From Opitutaceae bacterium (lineage in GTDB: Bacteria; Verrucomicrobiota; Verrucomicrobiia; Opitutales; Opitutaceae): a stretch of 7,747 nt of DNA. Positions 1-6,052 of this stretch are shown here, in pieces. Within the stretch, counting starts at the first letter, position 1, and every line of letters starts with the position of its first letter. The translations under genes and the position numbers were made by a program. The DNA lies in the NCBI GenBank assembly GCA_003168315.1, contig PMSP01000006.1, forward strand, positions 1 through 7,747. The letters run 5' to 3'. The notes under the pieces were generated by a model. The model ran no database searches. It saw only the letters and a list, made by a program, of their open reading frames with translations, and had not been told where the DNA came from.

Positions 1-1
1 C

Positions 2-517
2 GCCTCCCCGCCGGGGAGCGGATTCGACCTTCACTACGATGCCTGCGCGGTCACTACCCTTCACCTCGCCGGGGAGAAGGAGTGGTGGTACAGCGAAAAG
101 CCGGTCGTCCGCTTTCCGGAGCGCAACTCCCCCAACGAATCGCTCGCGCCGAATAGCGCCTTCCGCTCCGTCCGGCTCAAGCGCGTGGTGATGGCCCCCG
201 GCGACCTCCTGGCCCTTCCGCCCGGTGCCCTCCACCGCGCACGCGCCAAGACCGTCTGCCTCGCGCTTAACCTCGCGTTTGAGTACCTGGGGGCCCGCTA
301 TGTCGACTTGGTCCAGCAGGAGTCGGGGCGCCGCGCCTCCCGGAGCGAGGAGCTGCGGCGGCCGCTCCCCCGCCTGTCGCCGGCGGAAGGCCGGCGTCCG
401 GCCGCGGAGTTCAAGCGGCAGACCCAGAAGACCATCGACTGTCTGATCGCCGGCCTCGTGGAGATGCGCGAATCCGACGAATGGGTGCCGCGCGCCTTGC
501 GCGCCCTTTACGAATAG
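2..517 (+). CDS. JmjC/cupin-type Fe(II)/2OG oxygenase, 5'-truncated
   Basis: The reading frame is open from the left edge to a TAG stop, so only the last 171 residues are visible and the start lies outside the window. The family call rests on a metal-binding pattern. HYD at visible residues 11-13 supplies an H-x-D pair, and is followed by LAGEKEWW, the usual 'G-x-K-x-W' strand with Lys26 placed to contact 2-oxoglutarate. PGDLLALPPGALH then ends in the distal His78. This spacing is typical of the JmjC / cupin_8 group of oxygenases, which hydroxylate proteins, peptides or small molecules. The C-terminal 80 residues are rich in Arg and Glu, probably helical, and not diagnostic. It converges on the - strand gene at 567-989. 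The substrate is unknown; a role in modifying the peptide encoded at 2947-3090 is only a guess from proximity. Confidence 0.75.
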   Translation, partial: ASPPGSGFDLHYDACAVTTLHLAGEKEWWYSEKPVVRFPERNSPNESLAPNSAFRSVRLKRVVMAPGDLLALPPGALHRARAKTVCLALNLAFEYLGARYVDLVQQESGRRASRSEELRRPLPRLSPAEGRRPAAEFKRQTQKTIDCLIAGLVEMRESDEWVPRALRALYE

Positions 518-529
518 AGCGCTCGGAGC

Positions 530-565
530 GGCCGGTTTCGGCCAGAAGCCAGGGGCGAAGGCCCC
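530..565. terminator. two hairpins between convergent genes
   Basis: The 49-base gap between two convergent stop codons holds two perfect short hairpins. The first is GGCCG (530-534) with CGGCC (539-543) around a GTTT loop. The second is GGGGC (552-556) with GCCCC (561-565) around GAAG; read on the - strand its apex is CCTTCG, a stable UUCG-like loop. Neither has a clear U-tract, so these may be bidirectional terminators or only mRNA 3'-end structures. Confidence 0.4.
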
Positions 566-566
566 C

Positions 567-989
567 TCAGGCCGGACCGTGAACCACGCCCGTTTTCCCG
601 GTCAGGCCCGCCTCCCTGAAGCGCCGCCACTGCGCCATTCGCCCGGCAGGGGAAACCATCCGCTCCTTGCGAAAAGGTACCGAGGTCGTGTAGACCTCCA
701 CTCCCTCCCTGAGCCCCAGGAGCAGGGACCTGGAGAGGGTGACCTGGTAGGTTCGGGGGCCCTCGGTCTCGGGCGTAACCGGGCCGTAGACCCGGCAAAG
801 CCGCCCCGCCCAGCCGGCCTTCCTGATCCTTTCCCATTGCGCCGGCCTCCGGGCCAACGGGACGACCTTTTCGCCGGTGCCGGGCGAGGAGGCGGTGGCC
901 AGCCAGTGGTCGGTCGACAGGCGCAGCAGGAGTCCCCGGGTGAGCTTGCCCCCGGAAACGACAGCGTAACCCGCAGGTATTCTTGGCAT
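567..989 (-). CDS. unrecognised 140-aa protein with two internal repeats
   Basis: I do not recognise this family. The chosen ATG gives 140 residues; the frame is open back to 1130, but that extension would run into the divergent aminotransferase gene and looks non-coding. No strong Shine-Dalgarno site precedes the ATG, though an AT-rich patch (ATTTAAAT at 999-1006) lies just upstream and could belong to a promoter. The striking feature is an internal duplication: residues 16-70 align without gaps to residues 85-139 at an offset of 69, with about 24 of 55 positions identical. The best matched part is AQWERIRKAGWAG against AQWRRFREAGLTG, each copy ending in a 'V-x-GP' turn. No signal peptide or membrane segment is visible, and the protein is basic. 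It reads divergently from the aminotransferase gene and convergently with the truncated oxygenase gene. Confidence 0.65.
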   Translation of the reverse strand: MPRIPAGYAVVSGGKLTRGLLLRLSTDHWLATASSPGTGEKVVPLARRPAQWERIRKAGWAGRLCRVYGPVTPETEGPRTYQVTLSRSLLLGLREGVEVYTTSVPFRKERMVSPAGRMAQWRRFREAGLTGKTGVVHGPA

Positions 990-1086
990 CGGGACACAAT
1001 TTAAATCAAAGACGGGCGGCGGCAGCAAATCCTGAATCCGGGGCAGCCTTCGGCATCGGATTTCCGGACGCCGCAGCCGGGCCTTT

Positions 1087-2250
1087 TTGCCGCTTGTCTC
1101 ATCGGGGCGCCAGGGGTGTAGTTCGATCACTACGAGCCGCCGAGATTACCGCTTCCCCGCGATTCGTCCGGTCCTGCCGCCGCTGTCCCGGTGGGGGCGC
1201 TACCTGACCCCCAGCTACGAATCGGGCTGGTACACCAATTTCGGACCTGTCTCCGTGCAGTTCGAGAACGCCCTGACGGAGCGGTACTGCGCCCCAGGCG
1301 AGGCGATTACCTTGGCGGCCAACGCCACGGCGGGGATCGCCGCCGCCCTCATCGCCCTCGGCGTGAAGGGCAATGTCCTCATCCCCGCCTTCACCTTTCC
1401 CGCAACACTCTCGGCCGTGGTGATGGCCGGGGCGCGGCCTTGGGTGCTGGATGTGGATACTGAAACCTGGGGCATTTCCGCAGACGCGCTCGAGCAGGCG
1501 CTGCGCACCGGGAACCATGAAGCCGCGCTCGTCGTCGTCCCGTTTGGCGTGAGGATCGATCTGCGCCGGCATTTCGAGGCCTGCACGCGCTACGGCGCCG
1601 CCCTGGTGGTGGACAACGCACCGGGCCTCGGCGCCGCCGCCGCGCCGCTGCCTGCAGGCCGATTCATGGAGGTCTACTCGCTGCACGCCACCAAGCCCTT
1701 CGCCATCGGCGAAGGGGGTGCGATCCGCGCCCATCGCGGCGAAAGCGAGCTCCTGCGCCGGGCGCTCAATTTCGGCCTGCTGCGCGGCGCCCCCCCCAAC
1801 GGCACCTGGGGGATCAACGGCAAGATGCCCGAAATTTCCGCCGCTGTCGGCCTGGCGGTTCTGGAGGACTTCGGCGCCATGCTGGCCGCCCGTCGCCGCG
1901 CGGTCAGCCGCTACATCGCAGCGATGCGTGCCCACTCCGGGCTCGCCTACGTGGACGAACTGGACCGTTCGCCGTGGCAGACCTTTCCGGTCCTGCTTCC
2001 GTCGGCCGAAATGCTGGACGAATTCATCGCGCGCGCGGCAGCGGCCGGCCTGGAGATCCGGAATTGCCATCGCCCCACCCTGGAGGACTGGCCCGGCGCA
2101 ACCAAGACGGGGCCGTGCCCCGTGTCGTCCTCACTATCGCAGAGGATGGCCTGCATTCCCGTTTATTCGGACATCACCAGGCGGGAAATCTCCACCATTA
2201 TCGGCATCGTCGATGCCTCTCTGGCCGGAATCAGCCTGCACCCGGCGTAA
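1087..2250 (+). CDS. DegT/DnrJ/EryC1/StrS-family PLP aminotransferase
   Basis: These enzymes transfer an amino group, usually from glutamate, to a keto-sugar nucleotide using pyridoxal phosphate. The protein (387 aa from TTG) has the family landmarks in order: an N-terminal 'RPVLPP...W...TNFGP...FE' segment (residues 27-60); ANATAGIAAALIALG (78-92), the phosphate-binding region; VVDNA with Asp177 for the pyridine nitrogen; SLHATKPFAIGEGG (198-211) with Lys203 as the Schiff-base lysine; and GKMPEISAAVGLAVLE (245-260). The length is normal for the family. TTG is used because the conserved N-terminus begins by about residue 20, there is no in-frame ATG before it, and a stop lies upstream at 1033-1035; the exact start is uncertain. 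The acyltransferase gene follows after 37 bases, so the pair is probably one operon for an N-acylated amino sugar. The sugar cannot be named from sequence alone. Confidence 0.9.
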   Translation: MPLVSSGRQGCSSITTSRRDYRFPAIRPVLPPLSRWGRYLTPSYESGWYTNFGPVSVQFENALTERYCAPGEAITLAANATAGIAAALIALGVKGNVLIPAFTFPATLSAVVMAGARPWVLDVDTETWGISADALEQALRTGNHEAALVVVPFGVRIDLRRHFEACTRYGAALVVDNAPGLGAAAAPLPAGRFMEVYSLHATKPFAIGEGGAIRAHRGESELLRRALNFGLLRGAPPNGTWGINGKMPEISAAVGLAVLEDFGAMLAARRRAVSRYIAAMRAHSGLAYVDELDRSPWQTFPVLLPSAEMLDEFIARAAAAGLEIRNCHRPTLEDWPGATKTGPCPVSSSLSQRMACIPVYSDITRREISTIIGIVDASLAGISLHPA

Positions 2251-2287
2251 ATCGTACCGGCAACCCGCAACTCAGAACCTGATCGCC

Positions 2288-2872
2288 ATGCGAACCTACA
2301 ACGCGGATTTCCTGAAGCGGACCGATCTCGAGGCCCTGGGCGTCGTCTGCGGCGGCGACGACGTCCGGGTTCATACCTCGGTGGTCATCGTCTGCCCAGA
2401 GCGCCTGGAACTCGGTGACCATGTGCGGATCGACCCATTCTGCGTCCTCACCGCCGAGGGCGGCATTAAGCTCGGCAGCTATATCCACGTCGGCGCCCAC
2501 TGCAGCCTTATCGGGGGCGGCGGCATCGTCATCGAGGACTTTGCCACCCTCTCGCACGGGGTGAGGATTTTTTCGGTCGGCGACGACTCTTCGGGCGAGA
2601 GCCTGATCAATCCCACCCTGCCCGCATTGTTGCGGGGGGCGACCAAAGCCCCCGTTATCCTGAAGCGGCATTCCGGCCTGGGCGCCGGCGTCGTGATCAT
2701 GCCCGGCGTCACGGTGCGTGAAGGGGCGTTGGTTTCGCCGCTCACCTTCGTGCGCCATAGCCTGTCCGAGTGGAGCATCTGGGCGAGCCCGGCGCCCCGC
2801 GTCGTGCAAAAGCGGAAAAAAAACGTCTTGGCCCTAGAACAAAAGCTCGCGCAACCACCGCCTCCGGTTTGA
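2288..2872 (+). CDS. left-handed beta-helix (hexapeptide) acyltransferase
   Basis: This 194-residue protein has the hexapeptide-repeat pattern of the LbH acyltransferases, trimeric enzymes that move an acetyl or other acyl group from CoA to a sugar O- or N-position. Repeat-like turns such as LELGDH VRIDPF, IKLGSY IHVGAH and IVIEDF run from about residue 40 to 95. A loop (95-120, with VGDDSSGESLINPT) follows, then a second helix segment, SGLGAG VVIMPG VTVREG (129-146). The overall pattern resembles the maa/nodL-like sugar acetyltransferases. His71 and His90 are candidate catalytic bases. The C-terminus is Lys- and Pro-rich and unconserved. The frame stays open far upstream inside the aminotransferase gene, but the hexapeptide protein begins naturally at ATG 2288. 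It probably acylates the amino sugar made by the upstream enzyme. Confidence 0.88.
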   Translation: MRTYNADFLKRTDLEALGVVCGGDDVRVHTSVVIVCPERLELGDHVRIDPFCVLTAEGGIKLGSYIHVGAHCSLIGGGGIVIEDFATLSHGVRIFSVGDDSSGESLINPTLPALLRGATKAPVILKRHSGLGAGVVIMPGVTVREGALVSPLTFVRHSLSEWSIWASPAPRVVQKRKKNVLALEQKLAQPPPPV

Positions 2873-2902
2873 AGAGCCGGAACTTGGTTCAGAAGCGAAT
2901 CT

Positions 2903-2927
2903 GGCGGCGGTCTTCTGCGCCGCCGCC
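2903..2927. terminator. GC-rich hairpin between convergent genes
   Basis: GGCGGCGG (2903-2910) pairs perfectly over 8 bp with CCGCCGCC (2920-2927), leaving a 9-base loop. It lies between the ends of the + strand acyltransferase gene and the - strand small-peptide gene and could end transcription from either side. There is no T-run on either side, so intrinsic termination is not certain. Confidence 0.5.
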
Positions 2928-2946
2928 CCAACAGTCACCTTCGCCT

Positions 2947-3090
2947 TCAGGCGTAGCCGTTTTCTAGCGTCTTGGGCGCCCCTTTGGCGCTGGCGAAAAT
3001 CATCCCGCCACCCTTGACCGACTTCGAGGGCTTGAGGTCTTTGACGCTGAACTTGGCAGCGGGCTTCTTGCTTTTTTTCTGGGAGGCCAT
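2947..3090 (-). CDS. 47-aa KGG-type peptide, candidate RiPP precursor
   Basis: This short - strand ORF has an ATG start, a TGA stop and a peptide-like design. The first 13 residues are Lys-rich (MASQKKSKKPAAK). They are followed by VKDLKPSKSVKGGG (residues 16-29) and an 18-residue tail beginning MIFASAKG and ending TLENGYA. The 'DL-x-P-x4-(V)KGG' pattern matches, as far as I recall, a recurring leader-like motif in small ORFs beside oxygenases and glycosyltransferases, and the glycine run could be a double-glycine leader-peptidase site. If so, the core is the last 18-19 residues, with Ser, Thr, Asn, Tyr and Lys as possible targets. It is the last gene in the - strand run P450, PhyH, TPR-glycosyltransferase, after an AT-richer spacer that could hold its own promoter. 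No Shine-Dalgarno site is seen. Alternatively it is a small basic nucleic-acid-binding protein. Confidence 0.7.
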   Translation of the reverse strand: MASQKKSKKPAAKFSVKDLKPSKSVKGGGMIFASAKGAPKTLENGYA

Positions 3091-3094
3091 GGTA

Positions 3095-3110
3095 TTTTGC
3101 GTTTTTGCGT
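3095..3110. repeat. tandem 8-bp repeat (2 copies) just upstream of the small-peptide start
   Basis: TTTTGCGT occurs twice back-to-back, starting four bases upstream of the peptide's ATG (ACGCAAAA twice on the coding strand). It takes the place where a ribosome binding site would be expected. It may be an unstructured A-rich leader that helps initiation, or a protein-binding site. Confidence 0.5.
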
Positions 3111-3292
3111 TTATTGGATTCGGACGAGATCTGGTAAGCTTACCTATCCGGGAACAAGGCTTTACGTCTGGCGTGGAGGCCGAGGTCCTTCACGCTCCAA
3201 GTAGTACCAATTGCGCTTGCATGGGGTCGAGTGAAATGAGGCTCCAAGCTGGTTGGGCCGAGGTAACGGGGGGATCTGGGTATTCCCCTAAA

Positions 3293-3344
3293 TTACCGGA
3301 TGCAAATTGCTTGCGGTTTCAATTGGGTGGTTTTTATCCGGTAA
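3293..3344. repeat. 9-bp perfect inverted repeat after the glycosyltransferase stop codon
   Basis: TTACCGGAT and ATCCGGTAA are exact reverse complements separated by 34 bases. The right arm lies within a second small hairpin, TTTTTA (3331-3336) with TAAAAA (3342-3347) around TCCGG. In the - strand transcript this structure begins a few bases after the TGA of the TPR-glycosyltransferase gene. It could be a weak terminator or a processing site separating that gene from the peptide gene. Confidence 0.4.
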
Positions 3345-3350
3345 AAATAA

Positions 3351-4601
3351 TCACTGACGCGCTGAAACCCCCACTGCAGGGGTCCCGAGAAATAATCTAA
3401 TCTGCGCCCGCACCTCGTGGAAAACGCTGTCCCACTCGCCGGGGCGAGGCTGCCGGAAAAGCCGCATCGTCGGATACCATGGGCTGTCTGAGCGATTGAT
3501 CATCCAGCGGCAATCGGCCGAGAACGGGAGCAGAAGCCAGACCGGCTTGCCGAGCGCGCCCGCGAGGTGGGCCACGGACGTGTCCACGGAGATGACCAGA
3601 TCGAGCGCCTGAATCACGAAGGCCGTGTCGGCAAAGTCGCGGATCCCATCGATCACCCTCACGAGGCCGGGGTGGGCGTCGAAATCGGCGCGGTCACTCG
3701 CCCGCATATCTTCTTGCAGGCTCACGAGCGAGGCACCGCAGTTTCGGAAGATTTCTCGGAAGCGTCCGAACGGAATCGACCGGTTGCGGTCATTGGCGTG
3801 CCCGGCGCTCCCCGACCACGCGATTCCGATTAGGCGCGCCCGGCGGTCGCTCCCGAGGTCCGCACGCGGCCAGCTCATCGGAGTCTTGAGGTATGGGACC
3901 TCGGCGGAAATCGTCGCCAACGTTGTGCCAAAGGCGAACGGCAGGCCCGGCACGGTACAGAATTCTTCGCACCGGGGCAACGGGCCGCCTTGGACGTGGA
4001 GTCCCTCGATTTGCGGGAACGACGCCCGAAAGAGCCGCAGCAGCGGGAGCTTGGCCTCCAGATGAACCCGGGCGCCCAGCCTCGCCACCAGGGGGACAAA
4101 GCGCGCAAACTGGATCATGTCGCCGAAGCCGAGTTCGGAGTTGAGGAGGATGGACCGGCCCTGGAGCGGGCGGGCCCCGTCCCAGGAGCGGCGCGAATAC
4201 GCGCGCCGGCGCAGACTCGGTCCGGGGGCCCACCGGTACTCGTAGTTGCCCAATCCTGCGCGAAGGTAGCCACCGAGGATCTGGGCGAGGCCCAGAGCGA
4301 CGCGGAACCTAGGATTGTCCGGGGCGTGCGCGGTCGCCCGGCGGAAGGCCGCGATCGCCGGGCCGGCGGCGTTTCGGGCCAGATGGACCTTCCCGAGGCT
4401 GTGGTGCGCCTCTGCATGCCCCGGTTCGATCCGCAGGGCCCGGCGATAGGCGGCCGCGGCCGCGGCCAATCGCCCGACCCCGAACTGCGCGATCCCCAGT
4501 CCGATGGAGGCCGCTGCGGAACCCGGCTCCAGCGCCCGAGCCTCCTCGAAGGCCGCAATCGCCTCGAAGAAGCGCCTCTGCTGATTGAGCCGCGTCCCCA
4601 T
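3351..4601 (-). CDS. TPR-repeat glycosyltransferase (GT-B, heptosyltransferase-like)
   Basis: The protein (416 aa) has about three tetratricopeptide repeats at residues 1-95, with the typical 'AIAAFEEARALEPG' and 'AAAYRRALRIEPGHAEAHHSLG' pattern. They are followed by a GT-B glycosyltransferase region. Landmarks are ILLNSELGFGDMIQFARF (151-168), the usual 'E-x-G-x-GD-x-IQFARY' nucleotide-sugar domain start, and VISVDTSVAHLAGALGKPVW (336-355), then DSPWYPTMRLFRQ (372-384). TPR-GTs of this kind are cytoplasmic and often modify peptides or proteins; the sugar and acceptor are not readable here. The ATG at 4601 is set by GGAGG (4608-4612 on the + strand) six bases upstream. The frame stays open to 5276 but that extension overlaps the PhyH gene and looks non-coding. 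The first TPR starts at the N-terminus with little lead-in. The gene lies 44 bases after the PhyH stop, so the two are probably co-transcribed. Confidence 0.9.
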   Translation of the reverse strand: MGTRLNQQRRFFEAIAAFEEARALEPGSAAASIGLGIAQFGVGRLAAAAAAYRRALRIEPGHAEAHHSLGKVHLARNAAGPAIAAFRRATAHAPDNPRFRVALGLAQILGGYLRAGLGNYEYRWAPGPSLRRRAYSRRSWDGARPLQGRSILLNSELGFGDMIQFARFVPLVARLGARVHLEAKLPLLRLFRASFPQIEGLHVQGGPLPRCEEFCTVPGLPFAFGTTLATISAEVPYLKTPMSWPRADLGSDRRARLIGIAWSGSAGHANDRNRSIPFGRFREIFRNCGASLVSLQEDMRASDRADFDAHPGLVRVIDGIRDFADTAFVIQALDLVISVDTSVAHLAGALGKPVWLLLPFSADCRWMINRSDSPWYPTMRLFRQPRPGEWDSVFHEVRAQIRLFLGTPAVGVSARQ

Positions 4602-4607
4602 ACTCAA

Positions 4608-4612
4608 CCTCC
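4608..4612 (-). promoter_or_regulatory. strong Shine-Dalgarno site deciding the glycosyltransferase start
   Basis: CCTCC on the + strand reads GGAGG on the coding strand and sits six bases before the ATG at 4601. It is the clearest ribosome binding site in the window. It argues for the 416-residue product over the much longer in-frame extension. Confidence 0.75.
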
Positions 4613-4645
4613 GCCGAGCCTTAAGGCGCGCTGGTGACCGTCGGC

Positions 4646-5548
4646 TCAATGACCCTTTCGGCCGGCGGAGGTGCGCTGCTGAAACAGCTCTTCGTAACGC
4701 TTCGTCGGATCCGCGTAGGCTTGGCCGGCCAAATCGCGGCCGCGCGCGAGATAGATTTGGTGAAACGTGCGCGCCTCGTCGCTCAGGCGGGTAGAGGAGC
4801 GAATGTACCTCATGGTGTATCCGCAGCGGCGCAGAGCGCTGCGGTTCGGCGGGCTCCCGTGGATCAGCCGGCTGTCGTGGAGGCTGCACTGGTTGGGCTC
4901 GAGGATGCAGGGAACGGCCCGCGACTCCTCTCGCTGGGCGGGATCGATCTCGACCATGAACACATTCTTTCCCGGATCCACCTGGTGATAATTCGAATAT
5001 CCCCTCCGGCCGGTGTTGTGGGTACGGGGGATGACGTACATGCAGCCGTTCTTCTTCGTCGACGGGTCGATGGCCAACCAGACCGTCACCAGCTCCATTG
5101 GGTCGATCAGGGCGTCCCGGCGCTGGCTGGCCGATCCCCAATACGCCGAGTCCTCGTGCCAGGGGACCCGTCGCCCGTCGCCCTTCGGTTTGCAGATAAA
5201 ATGGCTGGAGTACAGAGCGATGTCCGGCCCGAGCAGGGGCTCCACCAGATCGAGCACTTCGTCGTCGAAAAGCCAATCAAAGAGCTCGAGGTCGGAGAAG
5301 TGCGGGACGTCCATCGCCTCGGGGCGCTTTTCCGCCGGCAGGGCTGCGAGCAGGCGCTCGAAATGGTCCTTCAGTCGGGCAAATTTCCTCGGGGTGAAGA
5401 CGTTTTCCAGGTAGAGAAGATAACCCTCCTTTCGGAAATGGCCGACCTGTTCGGGACTGAGGCGGGGGTCAACGACCTTCGCGCCCGACTTGATGCTGGG
5501 ATGCTGCGGCCGGGTCGCCGCGCCAGCGCTCCTTGGTCGGGTGCTCAT
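4646..5548 (-). CDS. PhyH-family Fe(II)/2OG dioxygenase
   Basis: This 300-residue protein has the complete catalytic set of the phytanoyl-CoA dioxygenase (PhyH) family, which hydroxylates or otherwise oxidises small molecules, lipids or peptides using Fe(II), O2 and 2-oxoglutarate. PWHEDSAYW gives the H-x-D pair (His131, Asp133). SLHDSRLIHGSPPNRSALRR gives the distal His230 and, ten residues on, Arg240 for the 2-oxoglutarate carboxylate. VTVWLAIDPSTKKNGCMYVIPRTHN (from 155) is the family's central strand pair. The start 'LSPEQVGHFRKEGYL' at about residue 30 is also typical; the first 25 residues are an unconserved basic tail. GGGAG lies seven bases upstream of the ATG. The start overlaps the stop of a possible 53-aa ORF (ATGA), which suggests translational coupling. 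The TPR-glycosyltransferase gene follows closely. The substrate is unknown. Confidence 0.92.
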   Translation of the reverse strand: MSTRPRSAGAATRPQHPSIKSGAKVVDPRLSPEQVGHFRKEGYLLYLENVFTPRKFARLKDHFERLLAALPAEKRPEAMDVPHFSDLELFDWLFDDEVLDLVEPLLGPDIALYSSHFICKPKGDGRRVPWHEDSAYWGSASQRRDALIDPMELVTVWLAIDPSTKKNGCMYVIPRTHNTGRRGYSNYHQVDPGKNVFMVEIDPAQREESRAVPCILEPNQCSLHDSRLIHGSPPNRSALRRCGYTMRYIRSSTRLSDEARTFHQIYLARGRDLAGQAYADPTKRYEELFQQRTSAGRKGH

Positions 5549-5706
5549 GCGGGCGCTCCCGGGCCGTCAGTAATGTGAGCTCGGCGCGGCCGCCGCCCTT
5601 TTCCCTGCGACGACCCGGGAGCTGAAATTGAGGGTGACGGCGCGGGGGCCGCCACCTTGGCGGTTGGGGACAGTTGCGGAAATTCTCGGATTGAGGGTGT
5701 TTTCAT
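5545..5706 (-). CDS. possible 53-aa Pro/Ala/Ser-rich peptide coupled to the PhyH gene
   Basis: This small ORF starts at an ATG preceded by AAGG (5715-5718 on the + strand) eight bases upstream. It ends in a TGA that shares bases with the ATG of the PhyH gene (ATGA), a usual sign of translational coupling. The peptide begins MKTPSIREFPQL, continues as a Pro/Ala/Ser stretch (AAPAPSPSISAPGSS), then a basic patch (GKGRRPRR), and ends with AHITDGPGAPA. No known family, signal peptide or cysteine is seen. The GC-rich, low-complexity composition means it may be a chance frame in a 5' leader. If real it could be a short leader peptide that sets PhyH translation, or a second peptide substrate of the cluster. 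Confidence 0.35.
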   Translation of the reverse strand: MKTPSIREFPQLSPTAKVAAPAPSPSISAPGSSQGKGRRPRRAHITDGPGAPA

Positions 5707-6052
5707 GGCGATTGCCTTGAAGGTTGGTCTTTTATGTAGCTATACCCACCCGTTAGCAGCATCAAATCTTTGAGTGTTTGGCGGCGGTGCTACGGATCCG
5801 TGAACTGTGCATTCCGCCACTCGCTCGCCGGGTGGAAATAGGGCCCGGCGGAGGCGGAGCCGGACGGATCGTGTGGCGGGACGGAATTGACCGGCCTGCG
5901 CGAAAATCCGGTCCCGTTCCCGCGGGTCCTTGGGCGAATTCGATCGCACGCCCATCGGAATGTGGGGTTTGCCGATGAGGCAACGCTTCATTCGGCGGGC
6001 GAACACGCGTCCTCGGTGGTCCTGGCGTGACTCGGCTCGCGTATCCGCGAAC
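5707..6052. other. 346-base spacer between P450 and PhyH genes, no supported gene
   Basis: Apart from the weak promoter near its left end I see no confident feature. It is GC-rich. A - strand frame of 88 codons (5740-6006) crosses it but shows no recognisable domain, has many Arg and Pro residues and is open partly because GC-rich DNA has few stops. CGGGAC (5877-5882) and GTCCCG (5911-5916) can form a small hairpin. The spacer means the P450 gene may be transcribed separately from the PhyH operon. Confidence 0.5.
5739..5765 (-). promoter_or_regulatory. weak sigma70-like promoter candidate for the PhyH operon
   Basis: On the - strand, TTGATG (5760-5765) and TATAGC (5739-5744) lie 15 bases apart in a locally AT-rich stretch. 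Each matches four of six consensus bases. The -10 would be 33 bases ahead of the ATG at 5706. The spacer is shorter than the ideal 17, so the call is tentative. Confidence 0.25.

Larger units (their letters stand above)
3091..3350. promoter_or_regulatory. AT-richer spacer upstream of the small peptide, with several inverted and direct repeats
   Basis: This 260-base spacer is visibly richer in A+T than its surroundings and holds no convincing gene. It has a perfect 12-bp palindrome GGTAAGCTTACC (3133-3144), 42 bases upstream of the peptide start. It has a 9-bp inverted repeat TTACCGGAT (3293-3301) / ATCCGGTAA (3336-3344), just after the glycosyltransferase stop codon. GGCCGAGGT occurs directly repeated at 3178-3186 and 3256-3264, and GCTCCAAG at 3194-3201 and 3241-3248. 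A promoter and operator for separate expression of the peptide would fit, but I see no good -35/-10 pair. Confidence 0.4.

Noticed and set aside
1099..2070. A 323-codon - strand frame opposite the aminotransferase gene
   Set aside because: Antisense shadow of a clear DegT-family enzyme; no domain in its own translation.
1718..2287. Upstream in-frame extension of the acyltransferase
   Set aside because: It lies wholly within the aminotransferase gene and its leader, translates to Arg/Pro/Ala-rich sequence, and the hexapeptide protein begins naturally at the ATG at 2288.
2972..3400. A 142-codon + strand frame across the spacer and the small-peptide gene
   Set aside because: It is antisense to the KGG peptide, runs through the AT-rich repeats, and has no recognisable domain or ribosome site.
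3351..5276. A much longer (641-residue) version of the TPR-glycosyltransferase
   Set aside because: The extra N-terminal part overlaps the PhyH gene in another frame, is Arg/Pro-rich and unlike any domain, and the GGAGG site supports the start at 4601.
5740..6006. An 88-codon - strand frame between the P450 and PhyH genes
   Set aside because: No recognisable domain, Arg/Pro-rich low-complexity translation, weak start context, and it runs over the likely promoter of the PhyH operon. Long open frames are expected by chance in such GC-rich DNA.
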